A stretch of 64,000 nucleotides of DNA from Streptomyces antarcticus. Its GTDB lineage: Bacteria > Actinomycetota > Actinomycetes > Streptomycetales > Streptomycetaceae. The position numbers were made by a program, and so were the translations under genes. Shown in pieces: positions 25,731 through 34,609 of the stretch. The notes below the pieces were generated by a model, which ran no database searches, was not told where the DNA came from, and was given only the letters and a program-made list of their open reading frames with translations. The stretch covers positions 62,001 to 126,000 of the forward strand of contig NZ_JAPNLM010000012.1 in assembly GCF_026627255.1 (NCBI RefSeq), given 5' to 3'. The stretch's first letter is position 1. Each line of letters starts with the position of its first letter.

Positions 25731-25798
25731 GGCTCCATCTTCGCCCATGGCCCCGAGCCGACGGACCATGATCGGAAGGTCCTGCCGGGGCAGTCGGC

Positions 25799-25812
25799 GT
25801 TTCACGTGAAAC
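25799..25812. promoter_or_regulatory. parS: parS site, divergent intergenic region (left of pair)
   Basis: Exact 14-bp GTTTCACGTGAAAC, 17 bp from its partner at 25830. Lies between the HAD and luciferase-like genes, near the promoters of both. Confidence 0.92.
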
Positions 25813-25829
25813 CTCCGCCCAGCGGCTGC

Positions 25830-25843
25830 GTTTCACGTGAAAC
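25830..25843. promoter_or_regulatory. parS: parS site, divergent intergenic region (right of pair)
   Basis: Exact 14-bp parS match, 31 bp centre-to-centre from the copy at 25799 (about three helical turns, so on the same DNA face). It ends 74 bp before the luciferase-like ATG. Confidence 0.92.
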
Positions 25844-25917
25844 ATGTCAGGCCCCCACGGCGGAGGCCGCTGCGGGTGACATGCGGCTCCCGTGTCCGGC
25901 CCCGTAGGCTCGATCGC

Positions 25918-26823
25918 ATGAGTCTGCGTCTGAGTACGGTGATCCTTCCGGTACGTCGATGGCACGAGGGCGGCCGCGATCAGTGGCAGCGGGCCGAGCG
26001 CCTCGGATTCCACACCGCCTACACCTATGACCACCTCTCCTGGAGGGGCTTCCGGGACCTTACGTGGTTCGGCGCGGTGCCCACCCTCACCGCGGCGGCC
26101 GCCGTGACCGAGCGGATCCGCCTGGGGACGCTCGTCACCTCTCCGAATTTCCGCCACCCGGTGACACTCGCCAAGGACCTCATCAGCCTGGACGACATCT
26201 CCGGCGGCCGGATCACGCTCGGCATCGGCGCGGGTGGCAACGGCTTCGACGCGACCGCTCTGGGTCAGGAGCCCTGGACCCCGCGTGAACGAGCCGACCG
26301 CTTCGCCGAGTTCGTACCGCTGCTCGATCGACTGCTGACCGAGGGGGCCGTCAGCGAACGTGGCGCCTTCTACTCGGCCGAGGAGGCCCGCAACGTCCCC
26401 GGCTGCCTACAGTCGCCCCGTCTGCCGTTCGCGGTCGCCGCGACCGGGCCCCGCGGACTGAAGCTCGCCGCCCGGTACGGCCAGGCATGGGTGACCACGG
26501 GCGACCCGAAGCTCTTCGAGGACGGAACCCCCGACCAGTCACTGGAGGCACTCCGGGGCCAGACGGGAAAGCTCGACAAGGCGCTGGCCGAGGCCGGACG
26601 GAAGCCCGAGTCCATCGAGAGGATCCTGCTGACGGGCTTCACGCCTGAGCGCAACACCCTGCTGGAGTCCGTGGACGCGTTCGTCGACTTCGCGGGTCGC
26701 CACCGGGAACTGGGCTTCACCGAGCTGGTGATCCACGCACCGATCCCGGGATCCGACTTCGCCGCCGACGAAGCCGTCTTCGAGCGGATCGCGACCGAGG
26801 CCCCGGCCCAGCTGGACGGCTGA
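25918..26823 (+). CDS. LLM-class flavin-dependent oxidoreductase
   Basis: A 301-aa protein of the bacterial-luciferase-like fold (PF00296), often F420- or FMN-dependent. Family blocks: AERLGFHTAYTYDHLSW, VTERIRLGTLVTSPNFRHP, LDDISGGRITLGIGAGGN and FAVAATGPRGLKLAARYGQA. The cofactor is not decided by sequence; F420 is common in actinobacteria. ATG at 25918 (MSLRLSTVILPV) is the natural domain start; its ribosome site is weak. Divergent from the HAD gene and convergent with the TPR gene, it looks monocistronic. Confidence 0.9.
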   Translation: MSLRLSTVILPVRRWHEGGRDQWQRAERLGFHTAYTYDHLSWRGFRDLTWFGAVPTLTAAAAVTERIRLGTLVTSPNFRHPVTLAKDLISLDDISGGRITLGIGAGGNGFDATALGQEPWTPRERADRFAEFVPLLDRLLTEGAVSERGAFYSAEEARNVPGCLQSPRLPFAVAATGPRGLKLAARYGQAWVTTGDPKLFEDGTPDQSLEALRGQTGKLDKALAEAGRKPESIERILLTGFTPERNTLLESVDAFVDFAGRHRELGFTELVIHAPIPGSDFAADEAVFERIATEAPAQLDG

Positions 26824-26872
26824 AGCCGTCGCCGGCGCCGCCCCGGGAAGGGCAGCGGCGCCGGTCACCGGG

Positions 26873-29800
26873 TCAGCGCGCCAGCTGCGTGAGCAGGTGC
26901 TCCGCCGAGGGCAGGAGCCAGTCGGGCGCGGTCCCCTCGGGCCAGGCACGCACCTCGTCGACCAGCGCCGAGACCCGGGCGGCGCCGGCTTCGGGGCGGC
27001 CGCGCTCCTGCTCTGTCCAGGCGGCGTTGTTCAGGCACTGGAACCGGTCCCGCAGGTGATCCTGTCCGAGTTCCGCGTAGAGCGCCGCGGCCCGGTCCCA
27101 CAGTTCGATCTCCTCCACGCGCAGGGCTTCGATCCGGGCGTCGCTCAGTTTCTCCGTCGGCCCCGGGCGGGAGGCGGACTCGCCGACCGCGGTGTCTGCC
27201 CCGGTACCGGCGCTGTCCTCCGTGTCGTCGTCCGCCGCGTCCTCGCTGACCCGGCGGTCGAGGACCTGCGCCAGCTGGTGCCAGGTCTGGGCCAGTTCCG
27301 ACCGCAGTTGGGGGTCCTCCGGGTCGGAGGCCAAGGCCCCGTCCAGCACCCCGACGGCGTCATCCATCAGCGTGCGGGCCCGGGCCACCGCCGCGTCGGT
27401 GATCTCCTCCCGCAGCCCCAGCCATGCCAGGGACCGCAGGACGCGGACCTCGGGGACGGGAGCGTCCCCGGTCAGGCGGTACAGCTCCAGGGCCCGCTCG
27501 TAGGCGGCGGTCGCCTCCACGGCCAGTCCCGCTCCGGCGAGGGCCTCCGCGGCCGAATGCGCCAGGTTCGCCTGAGGGCGCGGGTTCTCCCAGCCCTTGG
27601 CCGCCTCCGCCGCCAGCAGGTACTGCTCCGCCGCCGGACGGGACTCGCCGAGCTCGCGCAGCAGGTCGCCCAGGAACTCCCGCGCGGACACCGCCTGCTC
27701 TTCTCCGTGCTCCAGCAGATCGGGCAACGCCGACTGCAGGACCTCGGCCGCCTCGGCGGTACGGTCGTCCCGCGCGTACGCCCGCGCCAGCATCAGCCGC
27801 GCCTGTGCCCCGCCATCGGCGCTGAGTCCGGCCTGGTCGAACCAGTGGGCGCCGGACAGGGCGTGCTCGGCCGCCTCCCGCTCCGCGTCGCCGCGGCGCA
27901 GCAGGACGTCCGCGAGGGTCAGCCGGATGGCTCCCTGCGCTTCGGCGTCGGTGACCTCGGCGGCATGTTCCAGGCCCGACCGCGCGGCTGCCTCCGCCTC
28001 GTCCGGCCGGCCCAGCGACATCAGAACCCCGGCCCGCAGCGACAACGGGTCGACCGCCTCCCAGGGACGGCCGGCCTTGACCGCACGCGCGGCGGCGGAC
28101 GCCAGCAGCACCACGGCCCGGTCGGGGTCGCCCTGAGACAGGGCGAGGCGGCCCAGCATCTCCTCCGCCTCCGCCGCGAGGTCGGGCACCGTGCCTTCGT
28201 ACGCGTCGACGAAGTCGGTCAGCTCCGCCACGACCTCATCGTGGCCGTGCGCCCGGTCGTGTCCGTGGTCGTGCCCGTGGTCGTGGGGCGCTTCGAGCGA
28301 GCGCAGGTACGACTCCACGCGGATCACCGAAAGCTCCACCAGGGCGATCCGCCGGGTCCGCGACGGCTCGGCGGGGTCGAGCGCCTCGGCGGCCCGCGCC
28401 GCCACCCGGAACAGAGCCCGGATCTCCGCAGGCGCCGCCCCGGACCGGGCGGCCACGCCCGCCAGCCGCAGTTCCGCCAGGGCGGCGCGCTCCGTCCGGC
28501 CGAGGGCCCGGTAGGCATCCCGCACCGCCGCCAGCAGTTCGGGGGCCTCCTCGTCCCCGCGTCGCGCGGCCGCCAGCGCCCGGTGGTCCGCCAGGTCGGC
28601 CGAGACCAGTGGATCGGGCTCCGGCCGCGCGTCCAGCCGTACGGCCACCTCCGCCCACAGCGCGTCCATGCCCGGATGCCCCAGGTCGCGGGCCCGCCGG
28701 GCACGCTCCACCAGCTCGGAGAAGCCGGACGGGGACGCCAGTACGGTCGCAGCGGGATCGGGCAGCCGATCGGGCACGGGCGCGACAGCGGCCCTGTCGC
28801 GCGGCAGCACCGCGCTGCGCACCCCTAACGGGAGTACACCGAGCAGTGGTTCCCGCCCGATCCGGTCCTGGAACCGGTCCGAGATCCGGGTGGTGCCGTT
28901 GCGGTCGTCGAAGCGCCGGGCGATGTCGAGGGAGCCCGCGTACAGCACCGCGTACAGCTCGGAGACAGAGCGGGGGATTCCCTCGTAGGGGACGGCAGGA
29001 CTCCCGCCGTGTCCCAGCTCCTCCAGGCGGCGCAGCAGGACCAGGATGCCGCCGTGGAAGGCGAGCTGGTCGTCGACGTTGACGAGCGGGCCGACGTGGC
29101 CCGCGTGCTCGGCCAGGATTTCCAGGCCGCGGGACTCGTTGCCGGTGAGCGCGCAGAACTCGATGTGCTTGCCGATCGTCGGCAGCAGGCTCTCGTTGCC
29201 GCGGGCCATGCGGTAGCCGCGCAGGTGGTGGGAACGGGCTTCGTCGCTCCGGCCGAGCCGGAGCAGCGGCAGCAGTGAGGTGGCCAGGACCCGGTGGGGT
29301 TCTTCCGCGCAGGTCAGATCGCCCGCGAGAACGGGCTTCCAGAGCTCCAGGGCCTCGGAGTCGTCGCCGTGCAGGACGGCGTACTGTCCCTGGCTGTTGA
29401 GCTCGCAGGCCTGACAGTCGCTCATGTCGTCGCGGTCCGCCGCCAGCCAGCGCCCGAAGGCCCGCTCGGCGCGTTCGTCGTCGCCGGTCATGTGGGCGAG
29501 CCACAGCTCGGCCTCGCGCACGGGCCGCTCGCTGTAGCCCGCGACCCGGTACCGGCGCTCCATCTCTTCCAGCCAGCCGACGGCCGACTCCAGCGGGATC
29601 CCCGGCGAGTCGGAGATCGCCGACGCCACCCACTTGAACTGCCAGAACAGTGAGTGGGCCTCCCATTCGGAGAAGGCGGCCGGGTCCTTGTCGTACTCCT
29701 GGAGCAGCCGGGCGAAGGGCACCAAGATCTTGGACGACTCGGAGCTGTAAAGGTAGGCGTTGATCAGGTTGTCGAGCGTCTCACGGAACAGGGCCCGGTC

Positions 29801-29917
29801 CCCGCTCGCCTCCGCGGCGCCGGCCAGGGCCTCGGCGTGCGCGTTGCGTGCGGAGCCGTTCGGCGATTCGCGGTTCTCGGCCAGCCCCTGCGCGATCTCT
29901 TCGCGGGTCGTCGTCAC
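26873..29917 (-). CDS. Large TPR-repeat protein coupled to the HSP90-family gene
   Basis: A 1014-aa protein made largely of helical repeat units of TPR/SEL1 character; typical segments are VTDAEAQGAIRLTLADVLLRR, GAQARLMLARAYARD, AVSAREFLGDLLRELGE and QYLLAAEAAKGWENPRPQA. An N-terminal repeat-like half (about residues 1-400) is followed by a linker, a His-rich loop near residue 550 (HDHGHDHGHDRAHGHDE) and the canonical TPR block. No signal peptide, membrane segment or enzymatic motif. GTG at 29917 overlaps the stop of the HSP90 gene (GTGA), so the two are translationally coupled. TPR domains often bind HSP90, making a client- or co-chaperone role the obvious hypothesis; that is inference. In-frame sequence continuing upstream to 30619 is read-through of the HSP90 gene. 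Confidence 0.85.
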   Translation of the reverse strand: MTTTREEIAQGLAENRESPNGSARNAHAEALAGAAEASGDRALFRETLDNLINAYLYSSESSKILVPFARLLQEYDKDPAAFSEWEAHSLFWQFKWVASAISDSPGIPLESAVGWLEEMERRYRVAGYSERPVREAELWLAHMTGDDERAERAFGRWLAADRDDMSDCQACELNSQGQYAVLHGDDSEALELWKPVLAGDLTCAEEPHRVLATSLLPLLRLGRSDEARSHHLRGYRMARGNESLLPTIGKHIEFCALTGNESRGLEILAEHAGHVGPLVNVDDQLAFHGGILVLLRRLEELGHGGSPAVPYEGIPRSVSELYAVLYAGSLDIARRFDDRNGTTRISDRFQDRIGREPLLGVLPLGVRSAVLPRDRAAVAPVPDRLPDPAATVLASPSGFSELVERARRARDLGHPGMDALWAEVAVRLDARPEPDPLVSADLADHRALAAARRGDEEAPELLAAVRDAYRALGRTERAALAELRLAGVAARSGAAPAEIRALFRVAARAAEALDPAEPSRTRRIALVELSVIRVESYLRSLEAPHDHGHDHGHDRAHGHDEVVAELTDFVDAYEGTVPDLAAEAEEMLGRLALSQGDPDRAVVLLASAAARAVKAGRPWEAVDPLSLRAGVLMSLGRPDEAEAAARSGLEHAAEVTDAEAQGAIRLTLADVLLRRGDAEREAAEHALSGAHWFDQAGLSADGGAQARLMLARAYARDDRTAEAAEVLQSALPDLLEHGEEQAVSAREFLGDLLRELGESRPAAEQYLLAAEAAKGWENPRPQANLAHSAAEALAGAGLAVEATAAYERALELYRLTGDAPVPEVRVLRSLAWLGLREEITDAAVARARTLMDDAVGVLDGALASDPEDPQLRSELAQTWHQLAQVLDRRVSEDAADDDTEDSAGTGADTAVGESASRPGPTEKLSDARIEALRVEEIELWDRAAALYAELGQDHLRDRFQCLNNAAWTEQERGRPEAGAARVSALVDEVRAWPEGTAPDWLLPSAEHLLTQLAR

Positions 29918-31788
29918 TTCTGGTCCTCCGCGGAGTCGGTCGAGTGGGTCGCCCATTCCAGGAGCCCGAGGAAGGCCCGGTTGAGCAGGGTGGAGTCGGC
30001 GGGTCGCAGCGGTCGCTGGGACATCAGCAGGGCCTGCCCGTACAGCGATTCGACGGCGGTTCCGGTCAGTTCCCCGTCGGGGAGCGTGGAGATCCGGCGG
30101 ACCAGCGGGTTGTTGTGGTTGAGGACCAGCCGGGCACGGGGCGCGGAGCCACGCAGCGCCCCGAGGATGCCGCTCCACAGCGAGTCGGCGCTCTCCAGCG
30201 CGGCGGTCCGGTCGCGCTCCTGCCGTGCTTGGCGGTCGTCGAGGTAGAGCGCGGGTACGGAGACGGGCTGGAAGGCACGTAGCAGCACATCGCAGCCCAG
30301 GGGTTCCAGGCGGGTGCGTGCGGTGGCCAGGAAGGAGGCGAGCGCCAGCTCGGCGGAGGTCGGCACCTGGTCGAGGCGTTCGGTGACGGCTCCGGCGTCC
30401 AGCTCGCTGACCTTGAGCTCGGGGCGTACGGAGGGCAGGAGGGCCAGCAGGTCCGCGTCGTAGGTGTAGCCGGCGTTCACGACGCCGAGTCCGTGGGCCG
30501 AGGCGATCGGTGCGATCTGGCGGAACTCCTCGACGGTGCGCGTGAAGTGGATCTCCGTGTGGGCGGCCGTGAACTCCACGAGGCTCATCGAACCGTCGCT
30601 GGTCTCGAACGGCAGCCACGGCAGCATCAGGGCCAGCAGCTCGGAGTCGTGCCGCGCCATGGACTTCACACCGAGGTGGTGGACGCGCAGGAAGGCGGCC
30701 AGCCGCTCCGGGTCGCTCGCCGCGAGCTCGGCGAGCCAGCCGCGGATGCGGGTGCCCAAGGCGTCCCGTACGGCGGAAAGCGTCTCGTCGTCATAGAGGT
30801 TCTCGCGGGAGGCGGTGGGCCGCAGCGTGTCCGTGTCCAGGACGGCCCGCACGAAGAACGCCCAGTCCGGCAGCAGGTTGTCGGCACGGTCGGTCAGCAG
30901 CATGCCCTTGAGGTGGACGCGGTGTCCGGCCCGGTGGGCGGGGCTGGTCGGTTCGGGGAGGACGTACGCCACTCCGCGCACCCCGGCCACCGGCAGGTCG
31001 AGGTCGATGGTGTCGAGCGGGGTGAAGCCGAAGAGCTCCGCGCAGTGCCCGGCGAGCGCGACGCGGCGCGCGACCGGGGTCGGGAACGGCCGGTCCCACA
31101 CGGCGGGCCGATCGGTGACGGTCCGGGGCTCGCCACCGAGGCCGTCGTCGAAGGTGATCTCGTAGGGCAGTAGGGAGCCGTAGTCGCGGGCCAGCTGTTC
31201 GACCTTGGCCGGAACGGTCCATTCGGCTGCCCCGGGACGGGCTTCCAGGACGACCGTGGTGCCGGGCTCGGGGCGCGCCGAGCGGGGCAGCTCGCGGATG
31301 GTGTACGAGCCGTCGTCCGTGGCCAGCCATTCGACGGGCGCGGCCTGAGGGTCGCGGGCGGACCGGGTGACGACGCGGATCTGGCGGGCGACGACGAAGC
31401 AGGCGAGCAGACCGATGCCGAACTGGCCGAGGAACTCCCGGCGGGCGGCCTCGAGGCCGTGCTCGCCGCCGCGCTTGGAACTGCGGCCGATGGTGGCGAG
31501 GAGGGAGTGGGCCTCGTCGGAGGTGAGGCCGATTCCACTGTCCTCGATGGTCACGCGCCCGTCAGATGCCGACAGCCGGATGCGGACCTTCGCATCAGGG
31601 TCGAGGGCGTTGCGGGCGGTGACCGCGTCCACGGCGTTCTGCAGCAGCTCGCGCACGTAGACGCGCGGACTGGAGTAGAGGTGGTGGGAAAGCAGGTCGA
31701 CCAGGCCGCGCAGGTCGACTTGGAAGCTGTGGGGCGCGGGCGCGGCCGTGGACGGGGAGGGCGGTGTGGACGGGGACGTGGACGTCAT
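29914..31788 (-). CDS. HSP90-family ATPase (HtpG-like paralogue)
   Basis: A 624-aa GHKL/HSP90 protein. The N-terminal ATPase domain is intact: YVRELLQNAVDAVTARNA (N-box Glu/Asn), VTIEDSGIGLTSDEA (Asp-Gly), LGQFGIGLLACFVVA, and EPGTTVVLEA. The middle domain includes RVHLKGMLLTDRADNLLPDW and the catalytic-arginine region TASRENLYDD. The C-terminal third is present but less similar to canonical HtpG, and it ends THSTDSAEDQK, without an MEEVD-type tail. ATG at 31788 has GAGGTGACGCC upstream. It is the first gene of a two-gene unit with the TPR protein, and KptA follows on the same strand upstream by 129 bp. Confidence 0.9.
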   Translation of the reverse strand: MTSTSPSTPPSPSTAAPAPHSFQVDLRGLVDLLSHHLYSSPRVYVRELLQNAVDAVTARNALDPDAKVRIRLSASDGRVTIEDSGIGLTSDEAHSLLATIGRSSKRGGEHGLEAARREFLGQFGIGLLACFVVARQIRVVTRSARDPQAAPVEWLATDDGSYTIRELPRSARPEPGTTVVLEARPGAAEWTVPAKVEQLARDYGSLLPYEITFDDGLGGEPRTVTDRPAVWDRPFPTPVARRVALAGHCAELFGFTPLDTIDLDLPVAGVRGVAYVLPEPTSPAHRAGHRVHLKGMLLTDRADNLLPDWAFFVRAVLDTDTLRPTASRENLYDDETLSAVRDALGTRIRGWLAELAASDPERLAAFLRVHHLGVKSMARHDSELLALMLPWLPFETSDGSMSLVEFTAAHTEIHFTRTVEEFRQIAPIASAHGLGVVNAGYTYDADLLALLPSVRPELKVSELDAGAVTERLDQVPTSAELALASFLATARTRLEPLGCDVLLRAFQPVSVPALYLDDRQARQERDRTAALESADSLWSGILGALRGSAPRARLVLNHNNPLVRRISTLPDGELTGTAVESLYGQALLMSQRPLRPADSTLLNRAFLGLLEWATHSTDSAEDQK

Positions 31789-31917
31789 AAGGCGTCACCT
31801 CGCGTGCGTTCAGGGGTGGTTCGGCGATCGCGAGGTTCCCCCCTCACAGATCCCGGAGTGGGAACAGAGTAGGGGGATGATCTGACAATTCCCCGGTGTT
31901 TTCATGCTGGGACAGTG

Positions 31918-32457
31918 CTATTGAAAACGGAGGAAGCCCGGCGGAACGGTTTCTACCAGCCACACGCCGTTAGCGCTGATCCGGAAGACGTGGCCGGCCG
32001 CGCGCATCGCCGCCGCGTCCACGCTGAGCACGACGGGCCGCCCGCGGCGCGCGCCGACCCGGGTCGCGGTCTCCCGGTCGGGCGACAGGTGCACGTGGTG
32101 GCGGGCCATCGGGCGCAGGCCCTCGGCGCGGATCGAGTCCAGGGCGGCGGTGACGGTGCCGTGGTAGAGGTACGCGGGCGGTTCCGCCTCCGGAAGATCC
32201 AGGTCCACGGCGATGGTGTGCCCCTGGCTGGCCCGGATGCGCGTTCCCTCGACCGCGAACCGCTGTTTGTCGTTGGTGGCCACGACGTGGTCGAGCTCGG
32301 AGCGGCTGACGGCGAAGCCGTGGTCGCCGGCCGCGCGCAGCAGGTCGTCGATCTCCACCCACCCGTGGGGGTCGAGCACCAGTCCGATCCGTTCCGGCTG
32401 GTGCCGGAGGTGCTTCGAGACGTATTTGGAAACCTTCACGGTGCGTCTGTCGTCCAT
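31918..32457 (-). CDS. kptA: RNA 2'-phosphotransferase KptA/Tpt1
   Basis: Transfers an RNA 2'-phosphate to NAD+, giving ADP-ribose 1''-2''-cyclic phosphate; in fungi this completes tRNA splicing, and bacterial enzymes also ADP-ribosylate RNA ends. The 179-aa product is full length. Motifs: SKYVSKHLRHQPERIGL (Arg-His), VATNDKQRF, YLYHGTVTAALDSIRAEGL, and MARHHVHLSPDRETATRVG (catalytic Arg). ATG at 32457 gives the family N terminus MDDRRTVKVSKYVSK. Streptomyces has no known splicing pathway that makes 2'-phosphates, so the in vivo substrate is unclear. Divergent from the aquaporin gene. Confidence 0.92.
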   Translation of the reverse strand: MDDRRTVKVSKYVSKHLRHQPERIGLVLDPHGWVEIDDLLRAAGDHGFAVSRSELDHVVATNDKQRFAVEGTRIRASQGHTIAVDLDLPEAEPPAYLYHGTVTAALDSIRAEGLRPMARHHVHLSPDRETATRVGARRGRPVVLSVDAAAMRAAGHVFRISANGVWLVETVPPGFLRFQ

Positions 32458-32590
32458 GGCCCCAGCGTGCCCGGTCGGGCGCCCCCGCGGCAGCGATTTT
32501 CCGGGCGGCGGCAGGGGTGGACACCCTCTATCGCGATTCCAAGATACGGAATACATTTTCCGCTGCCACTTCTGCCCAAGGGGAGAAACC

Positions 32591-33514
32591 ATGACAGCCC
32601 ATACCTCTCTTCCACGCCGAGCGGCTGCCGAACTCATCGGCACCGCCGGTCTGCTCGTGGTCGTGATCGGTTCCGGAATCCAGGCCGCCGAACTCAGCCG
32701 CGACGCCGGTGTCGCCCTCATCGCCAACTCGCTCGCTTCGGCCATCGGCCTCGGACTGATCATCACGCTCCTCGGGCCGCTGTCCGGCGCACATCTCAAC
32801 CCGGTGGTCACCCTCACGTCCTGGTGGGCCCGGCGTACCAGCGGCGAGGGTCTCGGCGGGCGGGAGGCGCTCGTCTACACGGCGGCGCAGACGGCCGGAG
32901 CCATCGGCGGCGCCGTCCTCGCGGAGGCCATGTTCGGGCGGATGCCGGGTACCTTCGCGACCCAGGTTCGCGACGGCGGCCATCTGCTGGTCGGCGAGGT
33001 GGTGGCCACCGCCGGGCTCGTCCTCGTCATCCAGGGGCTCGGGCGCACCGGGCGCACCAGGCTGATACCGGCCGCCGTCGCGGCGTACATCGCCGCCGCG
33101 ATCTGGTTCACCTCCTCCGGCTCCTTCGCCAACCCGGCCGGCACCATCGGGCGAAGCTTCAGCGACTCCTTCACAGGTATCGCCCCGCAGTCGTTGCCCG
33201 GGTTCGTCGCCGCCCAGTTGCTCGGTGGGGCGGCCGGCCTGGCCCTCGCGGCCCTGCTGTACGGAAGGGCCCGGGCAACCGGCGGTACGAACGCACGCCC
33301 GGCCGCGGCCACGGAGGCGCCCACGGCGGTGGCGCTGGAAGCTGCGGTCGCCCGGGTGCCGGTCGTGGCGGCGGTCGTCGTGGGAGCGCCGGTCGTGGCG
33401 CCGGTCGTAGTGGACGTCGCGGTGGAGATGGAAGCCGTGGCCGAGTCCCTGGCCGAGACCGGAACGGTGGAGGGCACGGCCACCACCAAGGCGGATTACG
33501 AGACCATCGGTTGA
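32591..33514 (+). CDS. MIP/aquaporin-family channel
   Basis: A 307-aa six-helix channel of the aquaporin/glycerol-facilitator family. Both pore signatures are visible: SGAHLNPVVTL (first loop, Pro-Val in place of Pro-Ala) and SFANPAGTIGRSF (second). The membrane core ends near residue 235; the remaining tail is long and Val/Ala-rich (VVAAVVVGAPVVAPVVVDVA), unusual for the family and perhaps of a different conformation or an extra helix. In actinobacteria such channels are often found with arsenic-resistance genes; none is adjacent here. ATG at 32591 has GGGGAGAAACC upstream. It converges on the MerR operon. Confidence 0.87.
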   Translation: MTAHTSLPRRAAAELIGTAGLLVVVIGSGIQAAELSRDAGVALIANSLASAIGLGLIITLLGPLSGAHLNPVVTLTSWWARRTSGEGLGGREALVYTAAQTAGAIGGAVLAEAMFGRMPGTFATQVRDGGHLLVGEVVATAGLVLVIQGLGRTGRTRLIPAAVAAYIAAAIWFTSSGSFANPAGTIGRSFSDSFTGIAPQSLPGFVAAQLLGGAAGLALAALLYGRARATGGTNARPAAATEAPTAVALEAAVARVPVVAAVVVGAPVVAPVVVDVAVEMEAVAESLAETGTVEGTATTKADYETIG

Positions 33515-33537
33515 GAAACGGTCCAGCCGTGGCCCGG

Positions 33538-33615
33538 TTGCCCACAGGAAGAGCCGGTTGTCCACAGCCGTTTGGGCATGTTTTGACGGCAAACGCGCGT
33601 TCGCCCTGTGGACTA
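33538..33615. promoter_or_regulatory. Small group of DnaA-box-like sites in convergent gap
   Basis: In the aquaporin/MerR convergent gap: TTGCCCACA (33538-33546, plus strand), TTGTCCACA (33558-33566, plus strand, exact to the Streptomyces consensus) and TAGTCCACA on the minus strand (33607-33615). The spacing is irregular. It is a minor site compared with 45.3-45.6 kb. Confidence 0.5.
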
Positions 33616-33684
33616 CCGGCCGAGCGGCACCGGACACCACCGGCCGCGCGCCACCCGGCGCCGCCGACCGATCGGCACCCGACT

Positions 33685-34599
33685 CTACCGCTCGCCCCGG
33701 CGCGCCAGATCGTTCATGGTCCGGGCCTGGAGCTCCCGCTCCGTCGCGGCCCGGACGAACTCCGCCACGTGCTCGGCGCCCACCAGCTCCTGCACGGCCC
33801 GCACCGTCCCGGCCGGCAGCGCCACGGGCGACGGCCCCGCCGGCTGAGCCGCTCCGGGAGTCCCGAGATGCCGCTGTAGGTGGCGGGTCGCGAACAGTCT
33901 CATCGCCCGCGCCAGTTCGGCATCGACCGTCTGCTGGGCCAGCGGCCGCAGCCGCCGTACCATCGTGGCCGCCTCCGCGGCGTCGGCGTCCGTGGGCGGT
34001 ACCTCGCCGAGGTAGCGCGCGAAGACGTGCTCGGTGGTGAAATCCAGGAACCGCGAGGCTATGTGTTCCACCTGCCCCCGCAGCTCCCGCAGGTGCCCGG
34101 TGATCGCCGTCAGCGGCACCCCGGCCGCGTACAGCTCGGCGGCCACCGCCAGCTCCTGGGGGGAAGGCACCAGGAACTGGTCCGGCCGGTCGGGGATGCG
34201 CTCCAGCACTCCCAGCTCGCAGGCCTCGCCCACCGCGTCGTCGTCCGGCCTGCCGCCGAACCGCTCGTTCAGCTCCTCCCGGGATATCCGGGCGGCCTCC
34301 TCGTCGGTCCACGGCCCGTGCACCTCGGCGACGAGTCCCAGAACGCCGCCCAGCCCGCGCCCGGCGTCCCACGCCTCCAGCAATTCCTTGATGGAGGCCA
34401 GGGTGTAGCCGCGGTCCAACAGGTCCGCGATCTGGCGCAGGCGCGCCAGGTGCGTGTCCCGGTAAACGTTGGAGCGGCCCCTCCGCTCCGGCTTCGGGAG
34501 CAGACCGCGGTCCTGGTACGCCCGGATCGTGCGCACCGTGGCCCCACTGTGGTGCGCCAGATCCTCGATCCGGTACTCGGCTACCGTCTGCTCGGACAA
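33685..34599 (-). CDS. MerR-family transcriptional regulator
   Basis: A 304-aa protein with an N-terminal MerR winged helix: YRIEDLAHHSGATVRTIRAY, RGLLPKPERRGRSNVYRDTH and ADLLDRGYTLASIKELLEAW (about residues 8-75), then a long C-terminal region of about 220 residues. That tail is larger than in metal sensors and lacks clustered cysteines, so it is likely an organic-ligand or unknown-signal sensor. It ends the M24/EphD-like/PF10118 operon with a 10-bp gap and probably controls it; the region upstream of the operon (38292-38507) carries the imperfect inverted repeat TGACACTGATGAATGTGACA at about 38330-38349. Confidence 0.88.
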   Translation of the reverse strand: MSEQTVAEYRIEDLAHHSGATVRTIRAYQDRGLLPKPERRGRSNVYRDTHLARLRQIADLLDRGYTLASIKELLEAWDAGRGLGGVLGLVAEVHGPWTDEEAARISREELNERFGGRPDDDAVGEACELGVLERIPDRPDQFLVPSPQELAVAAELYAAGVPLTAITGHLRELRGQVEHIASRFLDFTTEHVFARYLGEVPPTDADAAEAATMVRRLRPLAQQTVDAELARAMRLFATRHLQRHLGTPGAAQPAGPSPVALPAGTVRAVQELVGAEHVAEFVRAATERELQARTMNDLARRGER

Positions 34600-34609
34600 T
34601 CCCGGCTCC

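Noticed and set aside
29918..30619. Apparent N-terminal extension of the TPR protein by about 230 residues
   Set aside because: This frame runs antiparallel in phase through the HSP90 gene, is Arg/Pro-rich, and the coupled GTG at 29917 fits the family.
33607..33615. An origin of replication at 33.5 kb
   Set aside because: Only one exact DnaA box and two weak ones; no dnaA/dnaN genes or A+T-rich element.
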